Positions 21,173 to 32,420 of a stretch of 64,000 nucleotides of DNA are shown in pieces. Made by a program: the position numbers and the translations under genes. The notes below the pieces were generated by a model that had not been told where the DNA came from, did no database searches, and saw only the letters and a list, made by a program, of their open reading frames with translations. How positions within the stretch are numbered: position 1 is the stretch's first letter; every line of letters begins with the position of its first letter. This DNA comes from Pachyseris speciosa. Taxonomy: Eukaryota > Cnidaria > Anthozoa > Scleractinia > Pachyseridae. The stretch is taken from positions 472,501 through 536,500 of the forward strand of contig JAEMWC010000032.1 of NCBI GenBank assembly GCA_016490735.1. Reading direction: 5' to 3'.

Positions 21173-23501
21173 CCCTCCCCCCCCCCCCCCCCCCTAACTT
21201 AACTAACCATAATTGGCAATTCATTAGTAACGTATCGACAAAGCTCAACTCAACATACGATTACCCTCGAGACATTTTACTGTTGAAAAGTGAGAGGGGG
21301 ACGAAAGACCCCAGCTCCTCCGCCTGCGTGATTCCTGCTGAGATTAGTATGTCAGTTTGTCATCGAGGCAAATCAGTCATAAAATTAATTTTTAAGAAAA
21401 ACTGTCCCTGTTGTTCGTTGTTGACAATGGAATAATTGCGTGCACAACGTAGCATTTTCCCGGCGTTCATATAATGAGAAGGGAAGCCAGTAAGAGGGCG
21501 CCGGCATGATAAGGTCTTATAACCGTTGGCAATCTTTTCTTCGTACGTAGCAATCCCATTGAACACTTGGAATAAGTTGAAGCATTACTCAGCAAAATAG
21601 TGAAATTGAATTAAAAATGAAACAAATTACACAGGCTTGGCGAAGTCAAGCATGCGCAGAGCCAATACCCGTCGAGTGGCAGTTGTTTTGTACATAGACT
21701 GAAGCAGTCAAGCTTTTTGTGGGAACTGAGAAGGGTGGTAGGGTAAGGGGAGAAAGGAGACTTCTCCGTTCCACCTTCCTAAGTAATGCTTGAAAACTCG
21801 TTGTTGATGTTTTATTCTTTGTATTTCTTTCTTTCTTTCTTTTCTGTGGGGCGGGGGGTGGGGGGGGGGGAATCCAGGTCAAATTCAACACAATGATGAG
21901 ATATACTCTTCGGGACCTGCATCATCTACTCTTTATTGTCTTTACCTCCAGAAACACACTTGAGCTAGAGCTGTTTTACAGCCTTACCCAACTTCAATTT
22001 CACACAAAACTTACAGGGGCTATGCATGGCAAACGCAGCTTTCTGTCGAAACCAAACAGAAGAAATATCAATCGGCTCGAATGACAGTCCGTTTTTCTCG
22101 TATGTTCGTGGAGTACGAGCGAGAAGCGAGACCTAGCGCGCAGAGAGACTGAAAGACTGGAAGCAAAGCTGTACAAAGATGGCAGACGCAAACAATACTC
22201 CACTATCCGCGACCGGTTAAAAGTTCTCTCGCTGAATTCTTTTCACTTGCACTCGCACTTCAAGCTGGGGTTCGTGCCTTCCCCTCCCCTCGTTGTAAAC
22301 AGTGAGCGTCAAAATAATACAATACAATACAATACAAATTTATTTAACCACGCTAACCACACACCACAGAGCTGATTTCCAGGTGGGGTGTAGATGAACA
22401 CATTACAATACATTACGAGTAAATTACAATACATTACGACACAGTCCTCGCTCTATCTCAAGGCTGACCTGTATAACGGGCGCTGGTGTTAGTATTGCTC
22501 GCTGGGCCGGGGTGTTTTGAGCGCACGAAACGGATGCCAGCGTTATACCGAGAGACCCACAAGTCAGCCACAAGTCAGTCTCTGAACAAAGCAATAGGAA
22601 AGCATGCTCGCAGGAGTATTTCAAGGCACAGTCAGCAGGCCCTGTTAAATACAGATTCAGTTTAAGTGTCGAATTACAACTGGAAATTAAACTGAATGAT
22701 CCGACAGTTAGCAACATTATTAATCACAAAAGCAGCCATTGTAGGCCGCTAATCAATCATTTTAATTTAAAGGGTCCTGCAATATCGATTAAGAGTAAGA
22801 GCATGTTAAGGCGTAGTTTTATTAAAGAGTCATGTTGCAAATCGAATATGGAGTGTTTATGGTATATTTTGGATACTTTACAAGTATACGTCCCATATTA
22901 CAGCACTCGGAAAGGACCCCCGGGATTCATCACCAGATAGAGATAGTGGTCTCTTTACGTCGTCCCTCCCCCTACCACAACCACCAACAACCCTCTCCCT
23001 CCCTTCCCTTCTTTCGCAAACTGTTTTTAAGCTGACTTGAGTTATTATTATAATAATGTCTTTATACAGGTATTCGCCATTACCCATAGGTGGTTTTTAG
23101 ATGAGTCCTGTCTAAATGAAAGTCACTAAAAGAAGCTAAAAAAACAGCAAAATGACCAAAAGTAATAACAAATCCAATGAAATAAATCCAAATGAAAATT
23201 TTTTAGTCTCAAATGTTCAGGTCAATACACTGACTAATTTTAAAATTTAACACTTCCATTAGGGCTCATCTCAGAAGTGCTGTCTTCTGGAGCCATTACC
23301 TCAGGGCAATGTAAAGCGAATCCAACTCAAAACACTTCAGTATACTGAGTGACCACTCCCTTCAAATGATTGCGCGTCAAATTTAGGTTACCTGTTCGAA
23401 CAGTTGTTGTTAAATTGTAGCCGTCACATTGCATAAGGCGCATAAATCTTTGTAATTGCTTCGTCTTGTCACAGTATACAGTTACACTGTTTTTTACCGC
23501 C
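21173..23501. other. Gene-free stretch with homopolymer runs and retrotransposon tails
   Basis: Holds a ~20-base C run near 21175, a G run at 21860, and an AATAC pentamer run at 22318-22340 followed by TTTATTTAA, which looks like the 3' tail of a minus-strand retrotransposon. A second tail-like TTATTATTATAATAATGTC lies at 23042. No frame in it looks like a gene. Confidence 0.45.
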
Positions 23502-23927
23502 GACCGGTTAGCTCAGTGGTAGAGCACTGGACTACCGTGCGGGAGGTCGTGGGTTCGAACCCCGGCCGGACCAACACTCAAGGTCTTTAAATAATTGAGG
23601 AGAAAGTGCTGCCTTTGTAATGACATCTACAAACGGTTAGACTTTCTAGTCTTCTCGGATAAGGACGATAAACCGTAGGCCCCGTCTCACAACTCTTCAT
23701 AATTCTCTGATTCTGTGGGACGTAAAAGAACCACTAGGGACGCAACAAAACTCTGGCAGTGACCACCCCTAGTGTCTGTCTTAATTTGATATTTACATTA
23801 CGGGGGCACTCATAACTCATCTTCATTAATTGTAAACTGCGTTATAAGCAGTCTGGCAAAGTCCCCCGGCCAGTGTTGTAATGCGCATTTGAATATTGCA
23901 TAGAAAATGCGCAATATAAATGTGATA

Positions 23928-23961
<34 letters not shown>

Positions 23962-23962
23962 T
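23502..23962 (+). mobile_element. tRNA-derived SINE with (ATT)n tail
   Basis: The head (23502-23573) is a tRNA-like sequence with an intact A box (TAGCTCAGTGG, 23509-23519), a B box (GGTTCGAACCC, 23552-23562) and a genomically encoded CCA. The acceptor stem has one mismatch and the anticodon stem pairs poorly, so it is a retroposon head, not a tRNA gene. A ~360-base unique body follows and ends in an ATT microsatellite at 23929-23960. It reads like the abundant coral SINE family. Pol III would transcribe it on the plus strand. Confidence 0.82.
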
Positions 23963-24096
23963 TCATGAATTTCACCACTTTAGTGAAAATTTGCGTGACT
24001 TCGCTGTCTTTATGAGGAAGGCTGTAAAAGCAATATGATATTTTTCAAGGATAGTAAGCTATTCTTATTGCTGTTTTCATAATAATTATAATAAAC

Positions 24097-24508
24097 CCCC
24101 CGGGGGTGGGGGTACTCCCTTATATTGGTTATACAGGTATGTCCGGCCCCAAAGGGTATGGTTTTTTCAACCGTTTTGGTCTGAAATAGGGAATCGATTT
24201 TGGCCATTTTGGTCTGAAATAGGCTATGGTTTGTTCACTCTAGTCTTGAATTGGCTATGTTTTTTAGAAGGAGCTACTTTTTCATCTTTAGCCGATAAGA
24301 CCATCAACAAAATCCCTTCTTTTTTGTCTTTTAATTATGCTTACGCCAACCGTGTATGTGAAATAGGTCTGAAATAGGGTAACGAATTTTTGGTCAGGTC
24401 TGAGATAGGGTAGGGGAAATTGCAGATTTTGGTCTGAAATAGGGTAAGGGCTTCAGGAAGCGGGCCGCACACCCCCACCCAATTTTTTCTGGGAGTACCC
24501 CTTCCCGG
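24097..24508. mobile_element. hAT-like MITE, copy 2
   Basis: Second copy of the 415-base element at 19953-20367, in the same orientation, 412 bases long. It is flanked by TAATAAAC (24089-24096) and GAATAAAC (24509-24516), an 8-base duplication with one change. It keeps the G-rich TACTCCC and GGGAGTA ends and the internal TTTTGGTCTGAAATAGG units. Confidence 0.85.
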
Positions 24509-24516
24509 GAATAAAC

Positions 24517-25690
24517 CGAACCAGAGACAAATATTTCAGGTTGTCTTGAGATTATTACTCGAAATTGTAGTAGTGTAATGAGTCTACTGATAAAATATTA
24601 AAGTCTTCAGATAAATAAAATCGCACCCACTTGCTCGTGAAGCAAGCTTTCGGAATCATGAACCTTGAGCAGCTAGGGGTTGTACTTAGTCTCGGTTCCG
24701 TGAGGAAAGATGTCCATAACCCTGTGTTTACTAACATAATTAACCACATGACAAGAGATTCCTGAATGGTCAAAGATGTTTTATACTCAGACAGTATTGA
24801 CTTACTACGCTTTGTTTGACAATATACTAAGCCGAATAATTACATATTTACGTAACTGACCAGTAACAAAGGCGGTCAAGGCGATAACGCGCACAAAACA
24901 TCAAAATTGTGAAATTTTGAACGTATGAGGACAATATTAGTTATCACAACAGAACTCTGAGCAGAAATAAAAACCGAGAAATACTCTTTTTCGTCTGTCG
25001 AGTACTGTGAAACAATCTAGGAGCAAGTATTTATATATTACACTGGTAGTCACATTTTGAAATATCATTACATAACCAAACTACTCTGTTGAGCAATAAA
25101 GCTTTCGCTTTGTATAAGGGTCACGTCATACTTAAGTCTCATCGAAAAACCTCCTCAGCCATTTTTACGTCAGTTAATCGTGCTCTTATCGACCAGGAGC
25201 CCCTGTATCGACTTAATATAACAAAACTTTCTTTCTTTGCCAGTATCATGATCACAATGCGTAGTTTTAAACATAATGCGGACTCCGGCAATAAATCAGC
25301 TAAAAAGAAACGATAATACTAATTTAACGCGAAAATAAAGAACACTGAATTCGTTGAAAACAGAACATTTTTTTCAGAATTTAATGGAAATTATTTCTGA
25401 ATAAATGGCAAATAAACAAAAATAAAAGCATTGAACAGTGACAATTAAGTGAGGGTAATTTACACGACTTCATGGCATGCAGAGACTGACCACTTCCATT
25501 TCCATTTCCACTCCGGTTTTCCTCCCTTAGCAAAAACCAACATACGGCTTATTCTAGCTGGCTGTAGGCTGTGCTCCAAGGTCATACATGGACCGTATAG
25601 CGGCTGCCAGAGGCGCCTTGTATATGCTTTCGGTTCGACCTTGTTGAGCTGCGTCCTTGCTGTACTTTGCGAGGACGATTAGCACAGACA
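24517..25690. other. Gene-free stretch
   Basis: No gene, RNA or clear repeat was recognised apart from short AT-rich and CCATTT-type runs. Confidence 0.5.
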
Positions 25691-26960
25691 GTTATTATTA
25701 TTATTATGAAATGTATTATTTTAAAAAGAAAAGAAAAGAAAAGAAGAAGTAAGTAGCTCAACAATGAGTATATTTGCCTAAGAAAGAAGGAATTTTTTAA
25801 GTCTTTTCCCAAACAAACGGATGCTTTCACTGTTTTGAATTTCATGACTTAACGAGTTGAAAAACTTAGGTCCTTGAAACCGAATTGAGAAGTTTCGAAT
25901 ATTAGTTCGGCAGGGAGGTATGTAAAAAGGTTGCAATTTCTAGTATAATTCGAATGTAACTGGCTTGCGAGAGTAAACATATCACGAAAATAATTAGGAA
26001 GTAAACCTCTTTTGAATAGATACATGAATTTACCTATCTGGTATAAATAAATGTCAGAGAATTTCAAAATCTCCTTTTCTTTGAAAAGAACATCAGTGTG
26101 GGGATCGAAAGAAACTTTAGATATAATTCTTATTATCTTCTTTTGCAGAAGAATAACGCGATTTAAATTACTCTGATATGTCGATCCCCAAACTGAAACA
26201 CAAAATATTAAGTAAGGGTAAACTAGACTATAGTACAAACAGTGTAAGGAAGTTTTTGGAAGGCAAAAACTTGACTTATAAATAATGCCTATAGATTTTG
26301 ATATTTTTCTAGAGACACTAAGAATGTGAGGCTTCCATGACAAATGCTCATCAAGGATAACACCTAAAAATACTGTTTCTTTCACACAATCAATCTTATT
26401 GTTGTCAATTTGAATAGATAGATCAAGTGTTTGCCTCCTTTGGCGTGGTCTAAAAACCATAAAATTCGATTTTTTAAAGTTAATTGACAGCTTATTAGCT
26501 CAACACCACTGTGTTAATTTACACATTTCAGAATTTAGGGTTTCAGAATGTAAATTAAAATCTTTGTGAGAAAAAAATATGTTAGTGTCACCAGCAAAAA
26601 GAATAAAGTCCACCACCTTTGACACATTACACAGATCATTTATATAGAGCAGAAAGAGGAGGGGGCCTAGTATAGAGCCCTGAGGCACCCCACACTTTAT
26701 TTGGCAAGAATCCGAACAAATACCATTAAATTCCACATATTGTTGTCTATCGCTTAGATAGCTTTCAAACCATCTAAGTGCAGTGCCTCAAACACCATAA
26801 TGCTCTAGTTTTGAAATTAAAATTTGATGATCAACGGTGTCAAAGGCTTTAGACAAGTCTATAAAAATACCAACTGTATATTCCTTATTTTCAATAGCGG
26901 AAGAGATTTTGTCATACAAACAAGCTAGAGCATAAGCAGTGGAGTGATGTTTGCGATTTG
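25691..26960 (-). mobile_element. 5'-truncated non-LTR retrotransposon (jockey/CR1/L2-like), dead
   Basis: On the minus strand the sequence encodes the fingers-palm and thumb part of a reverse transcriptase followed by a C-terminal tail, then a short 3' UTR and an (ATA)n tail at 25691-25706. Visible motifs in order are [53 protein letters not shown] and a C-terminal YYSLVYPYL. The catalytic FADD box has become FAGD, removing one of the two essential aspartates. Two in-frame TGA stops occur, at 26790-26788 and 26502-26500. The copy starts abruptly near 26960, as expected from incomplete reverse transcription; the endonuclease is missing. Confidence 0.88.
25849..26736 (-). pseudogene. Reverse transcriptase fragment of the retrotransposon
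   Basis: Two open stretches in one frame (26736-26500 and 26499-25849) are separated only by a TGA. The upstream part holds the QGS...GPLLF box and the mutated FAGD box; the downstream part holds the thumb and the family-typical tail up to the stop at 25849. Together they cover roughly the last 300 residues of a non-LTR polymerase. The upstream extension to 26957 is in the same frame past another TGA. Confidence 0.85.
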
Positions 26961-27654
26961 AACGTCATTCACTCAAACAAGAGGCCATCTTGGCCTTCAC
27001 TCGGCCTTCCAAAAGGCAAATTGCAATTTTCTACTTCACTGTTTCAGCTACACGGTTGCAATATTATGATAAAGTTAGTATAACGAGATCTGAATCTCTT
27101 TCAAGTTATTTTCTCTATGGCATCTGCTGCGCCGAATGTTCGACGACCGTCTTGTGTTTTGTCCGGCTGTTTGTTCACCAATGTCGGATGCTATGTCAAG
27201 TGTGTAACCGATATCGCCCAAATCCCTCAATATGATAAGCCTCATGTTTGGAGGGAACCACTTAATATTTTTATTTTCATTTCTTAACACAGGGATCGCG
27301 CAGAGGGAGGGGCTGGGGGGGCCGCCCCCCCCCCCCCCCCACTTTTTAGCAAAAATAAAAATAAATGAAACCAAAAATATTTTAACAAAAATAACGAAGT
27401 CAAAAATAGCAAAAAATCGTTTATTCGAAAGTAACCAGAGTTACTGGCAAAGACATACGCGCAGATGAATAGATAAAATTAAGTATTAGTTGTTACAATT
27501 ATGAAATACGAGCTTCAGATCATTTTATGATGTAGTTTTACTGAAAAGTAAAAGCTATCCATCCATGACAGGACCGATGTTACCAAGGAGAACTTGCGTG
27601 CCGAGAAGAATTGAAATTGGCACTGGAGACAAACATATCCTGTGACCACACAAG
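26961..27654. other. Gene-free stretch with poly-C run
   Basis: At 27290 the string CAGGGATCGCGCAGAGGG and the G/C runs (27315-27340) look like a hAT-type terminus, which would fit the transposase fragment that follows. No matching right terminus was found. Confidence 0.35.
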
Positions 27655-28237
27655 ACTATTACAGGCGAAAATACTTTGAAGCTACTGACTTGATGATGAA
27701 CACTGTTGACCAGCGTTTTGACCAGCCACGCTTTGATACCATGCAAATATGGAGTCTCTCTTAACTAAGACCCTCAATTCACAGGACAAATCCGAAGAGA
27801 TAAGGTTTATGGAAAAACTGTACAACGATGATGTTAATATTTCAATGTTGACTGCCCAGATGGAAATTTTACAAGTGCTGCTGAAGCGTGGTGATTATTC
27901 GTGTTTTGACGACATCATAATAAAAATTAAAGAGCTACCCAACCCAGAACGGGAAATGATAAAAGAAGTTATCACGTTATGTAAGCTGATTCTCGTAAAT
28001 CCGGCAACCAGTGCAGCCGGTGAAAGATCCTTTTCGACTGCCCGGAGGCTAAAAACATGGCTCCGTTCAAGGATGAACCAGGAACGATTTAGTAACCTGA
28101 CAGTTTTAAACATGCACAAAGAAAGAACCGACAGGCTTTCCACCATTGACATCGCAAACGAATTTACCGACCGCAACACAAACAGAAAGCGTAATTTTGG
28201 CACTTTTCAAGCTAGTATTCTTTATGATGTACAGTAA
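27655..28237 (+). pseudogene. hAT transposase C-terminal fragment (ZMYM1-like), frameshifted
   Basis: The open part (27749-28237) ends in a hAT dimerisation domain: LILVNPATSAAGERSFSTAR followed by LRSRM and LTVLNMHKERTDRL is the classic signature (NPATSA.ERSFS..R..K..LRS.M). In another frame, 27655-27740, the same protein continues upstream (DYYRRKYFEATDLM, VDQRFDQPRFDTM). The shift between them lies close to 27740, where the sequence is one base short. The catalytic N-terminal part is absent. The closest family in style is the ZMYM1/KIAA1586-like group of hAT proteins. Confidence 0.75.
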
Positions 28238-29550
28238 CTTTCGTGATATCATTTCAGAGCGGTGGAAATATTTTGAATGAATAGTTAAACAATTATTGAA
28301 CTCGGCTTTTGTCTGATATGAAGATATGCAGATCTCGGAAGGCGTTATCCTCCTCAAGCCTTCAGCTTCGGCGGATAACACCCTCCTCGATCTGCATAAT
28401 TCTTTATATCATACTGAGCCTCATCCAATATTTGCTAATTATACAGCGTTGAGTTCAAGGCAGCTCAAGCAAAATCGTTGGATTTCTGGCTTATTTATAG
28501 TAATTAAAGGTTGATATCAGTAGTATAACAGTCTATGATATTTCAATTTAGGGATGGTGAATTTTGAGTCCCGATAGCAACATTACTGAAGATGTGGGAA
28601 AAAAGGGTTTTATCGTAAATGCATTCTCCGTCACTTTAGAGAAATTAAATAAGAATTCCCAAGCCCCCCCCCCCCCCCCCAAATTTCGTCCACGTGTTCT
28701 TCCACGTTCGCTTGCCAAGAAACAACACAATAATGTTCGGCGCATTGTACTTTCACAAAACAAAAATGCATTTTAAAAACATTTTTCAGTGCCTCACGCC
28801 ACAGAAGACAAAACACTTCACAATGGACTCTCGCCGGCGCGAGAGCACGCTTTCTGATTCTAGAAAAATTGAAAATAGTTTTTGGGTTCACAGAAGGCCT
28901 TTTTTGTTTACGTACGAGCAAAGCGGGTAAAACTGTTTTGAGAGTTGCCATAGAGAGTGATCACCAAACGCTAATACATCTGTAGTAATACTGTTCAGTT
29001 CCGCTCATTGAGTAAGTTTGCCCGTCGCATCGCGTTTCCTGCGCGATGCGAATCGCGTCGCCCGCCCCGCGATTCGCGACGCGCGAGAGTCACTGAAGCT
29101 AAATTTTTTACATAAATTTCGGATGGCTTTCGCGAAGCGTGTTACAAATTGAAACCTACTGTAAAACATGACTGATAAATTCTTGCGTTTATCATTACAC
29201 GCTCCTGAGAAGACGAGAAAAACCCTAAGCAGAACGGAGTTTATTTCATTTCCTTCTTTTTCAATGCCTATCGAAAATCACCCTGGCTCCAGAGGTCCGT
29301 TCTCAAAATACCTAGGATAAAATAAAATGGTTTGAAAAAACTCCCGAGACGGACCTCTGGTCACACAAGCAATCAACCTCATTTCCATGTGACAAATTAG
29401 TTCAGAATTTGAACTAGTTCGCTGATTGGTTACTACATTGTCCGCTGGGATTTGATGATGTAACAGCAACCTTGATTGGCTACATGAAACAACTTCTCAC
29501 GTGAGAGATTGAAAAACCGGTTTAGAAGGAGAGTTAAATTTTCTAGTCTT
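28238..29550. other. Gene-free stretch with small inverted repeats
   Basis: At 28320-28400 an imperfect hairpin pairs GGCGTTATCCTCC with GGCGGATAACACC. At 28665 there is a 17-base C run. At 29045-29090 GATGCGAATCGCG pairs with CGCGATTCGCGAC. At 29291-29362 CCAGAGGTCCG and its complement CGGACCTCTGG frame a 72-base segment, resembling the element at 35564-35662. No gene recognised. Confidence 0.45.
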
Positions 29551-30104
29551 GGAGCAAATGTACTCCCGTGGGAAGTTTGTGCTGAAAGCAAGCCACTGGT
29601 CTAGAAATGTTCATTGGGATCTAGTAGACATGAAAAGTTTTGGTGGCAACTTTGCAACTTGCTAAGACGGGATTTATGAGGGTTCAAATTTCTGACCTAC
29701 AGAGGCCAGCATGGAAACGAGGCTGCTATAGAAAATCCTTTATATCTTCCGTAAACATACACCTTTAGTTACCAAACTTGCTCACAATATACAATTCGCT
29801 GCCTTGAATGATTTTTGGTAAATTTTTATTTAATTGGTGGTCACGTGACCTTGTAGCATGGAAACGAGGTTAGAATATAAACTCCTTATAATTTTCAAAT
29901 ACATGAACCGTTGATTACCAAACGAGACTACATTATGACAATCGATACTATTAGCTGTTTTATGTAGATTTCAATTGAAATAGTTCTCACGTAAACCGAT
30001 GAACACGGAAACGAGGGTGAGAGGAAGAATTTCTTTAAGTGAAATAAATTTCGCGAATAAGCTAGTAAGAACAAATCCGTGATTGCTGCAAAATTGGAGA
30101 TTTA

Positions 30105-30495
30105 AGGCGGGACTTAACCTAAACACCGTTTCTGCGTCGCTTAACATGGATTTGACGTTTATATCTCGTTCGCGTTTCAAGCAATCCAAAATCCCTATGC
30201 GCGTCCCACGAAGCTGTATTGTGGGATATTTTCTGAATTTTTTGTTCATTTTTGGGCATATTTGGGTAGAGATAATTTTTCGCAAAGGATTTGTTAACTT
30301 TAGGGAAGTAGGGAATGCTGAAGATTTAATGAAGGTTTAAAATTGGAATTTGTAGTGGAAAATTAGTAGATGGACACCAAAACAGTTCCCAGCAACCTTC
30401 AGTGCCCTTGGTGGGTGTCAACTGTCTGGTGGTGTTTCAAAACATTTTTGTACATTTTAATCCCTTCTTTAAACTCCTTAAAACTTCACTCCAAT
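30105..30495. repeat. Dispersed repeat, copy B
   Basis: Diverged reverse-complement partner of 20793-21172, inserted directly inside the left arm of the 4 kb element. The two copies differ by scattered changes and small indels. Confidence 0.75.
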
Positions 30496-30777
30496 TTCTT
30501 AAAGCCGGTGTCAACCACTCGTAATAGACACACCAAATTATTTTGCCAGTGATAATGTCTACGGTTGTTGAGAAAGTGTCTCTTGACGAAGACCCTGTTC
30601 TTTAAAATGCCCTAGAAAGAAACGAATGTTTGGACAGACCTCATACAAAGAGGCTTCATAGACACATGATCCGAGAAGATGACCACTATTATAACTTTTG
30701 AAGAGATACAAATATATATGCCATATGAAATATATTAAGTTTCCAACATTCCCTTCAAAATGAATATTTACAGTTTA

Positions 30778-32420
30778 TTCAGACTCTGACTCATCGCTGC
30801 TCTCGTCTTCGTCACTTTCGTCATCGTCAGTCTGATGAAGCCTGTGATTTTCTGTTTCTCCGGTGCATTTACTATTACCAGAACAACTACAAAGGTCTGT
30901 ACAGAGAAATCCAGTACTGCAGCCCTGAATCGATTGAACAAGCGTCTCTTATTTGAGCACCTTTACTTAACAAGAGACATGAATCAATCTCTGGAGTCTC
31001 TGGAGCCGGTTCCGAGAGTTGTCGTTACACGTGTCCACCCCTCGTTCTCCATTGCACGTCCATAATCCCTCGGTGACGGCAGACGGGGTTTGGGAATTAA
31101 CCATCAACTGAAAATGAGCATGCAGTATAGCTTGGTGCAGTGCAGCTTATGTTGGTCAGACTCCGCTTGCTTCTTTCTAAAGGGGAACCACCTGAGCTCT
31201 TTAACCGAGTTGTTTGGTCTGTCTTCGATAGATAAAGTTGGCAGAGAAACCTTTGAATTCCACGTTTGATGTCGCCATCAGGCTGTTCCTTTCGACCAAG
31301 ATTACCAGGGGTACGCAGGATGGAATCGTCGGCTTCCTGAAACTCCAGCGCAGCTGTCTTGGTAGGACTGAGGGCTTCCACGAGTGGCTGTAACTTACGC
31401 TGATATGCGCCCCTTCCAGTGACAAATGGGTTACTGGAACACATCTATGAATACCATCTTATTGCTAGTACAAGGATATCGCTGTCTGGTGAATGAATGA
31501 ATCACCAATGGCATTGAGGGCATGCAGTATCATCTTCAAATCGACGTCTTCATGGCCGCTTTGAAGATGTCCCACGTCTTTGTGCGGCGCCTCGCATTCT
31601 GTTCTCAATGCCACTACAATCTGTCTTCTAACAGTCTCATTCACCTTCTTTGCCAGAGAGGTGATTAGCTCTGCCTTGGTCTTCGTATGCCAGAGTAGTT
31701 TCTTCAACGGCATTTAATAACCAATATGTGTGAAACCAGTAATGTCGCAATAGAGGGTCTTCGGATCCTTGTCATTTGGCCTGTGTGGTCGTTTTCAGCG
31801 ACAATGGGACATTGTTTCTGACAAAGATTAAGCGAATTTCCTGGGCCCTTTTATTCTTGCTGAAGAGATGTTCTGCCAGGTATTTGTAAGTCTTGATCCA
31901 TTCAGGCTTGTCTAATCACTGCACTACAGCCATTGCATCAATTACTGTGACTTTGACTTGCACATCGGCATTCTCGTTATCGGTTTCGGACGTTTCAAAG
32001 TTTTAAGGTTTTCTTTGTTTCCACACTACAACGCAAAATTTATGATAAAACATAACACCACTAGACTCCTCCTTGAACTGTTCCAAAAGGCGCATAAGGA
32101 CACTCTTGCATGATCAGTGCGCTAGGGTACCGTCGGTAGCAAACAGAGACTATCGAGAACTCTTAAAGGCCAACTGGTTCCTTGATGTTTCTACGTCTGG
32201 TTGCCTCTTGCAAACCAACACGAGATGAGCGTAAAAAGACCTGTCCTACTTGAGCTCCGCGAATTTGTCTGCTGTTTTCACCTTTATGACGTTGTCACTG
32301 CATTTCCAGATTTGAAGAATACGCTTCTTCACGGTCAATAAAAGGCTCATATTCCCTGACTTGCGCTGTTCATCTGCAAACGTGTGAAATAGTTTTCTGC
32401 CTATTTCACTCTGTTGATAT
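30778..32420 (-). pseudogene. Decayed gene: nuclease-like core, Cys-rich segment, acidic tail
   Basis: The minus strand carries pieces of one protein in shifting frames. In order: VKVTVIDAMAVVQ (~31940), AQEIRLIFVRNNVPLS (~31840), LLWHTKTKAELITSLAKKV (31700-31640), GHLQSGHEDVDLKMILHAL (~31530), then SNPFVTGRGAYQRKLQPLVE (31440-31380), RFLCQLYLSKTDQTTRL (~31230), CTDLCSCSGNSKCTG and a tail of ~20 mostly Asp, Glu and Ser residues ending at 30778. I recognise this layout from multi-copy anthozoan hypothetical proteins. The spaced acidic residues (D in VIDAMAVV, E/D in GHEDVD) resemble PIN/FEN-like nucleases; this is inference. Several frameshifts and stops make this copy dead. Its start is not defined. 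Confidence 0.55.

Noticed and set aside
23502..23573. tRNA gene with encoded CCA
   Set aside because: The anticodon stem pairs poorly and the sequence continues into a SINE body with an ATT tail.
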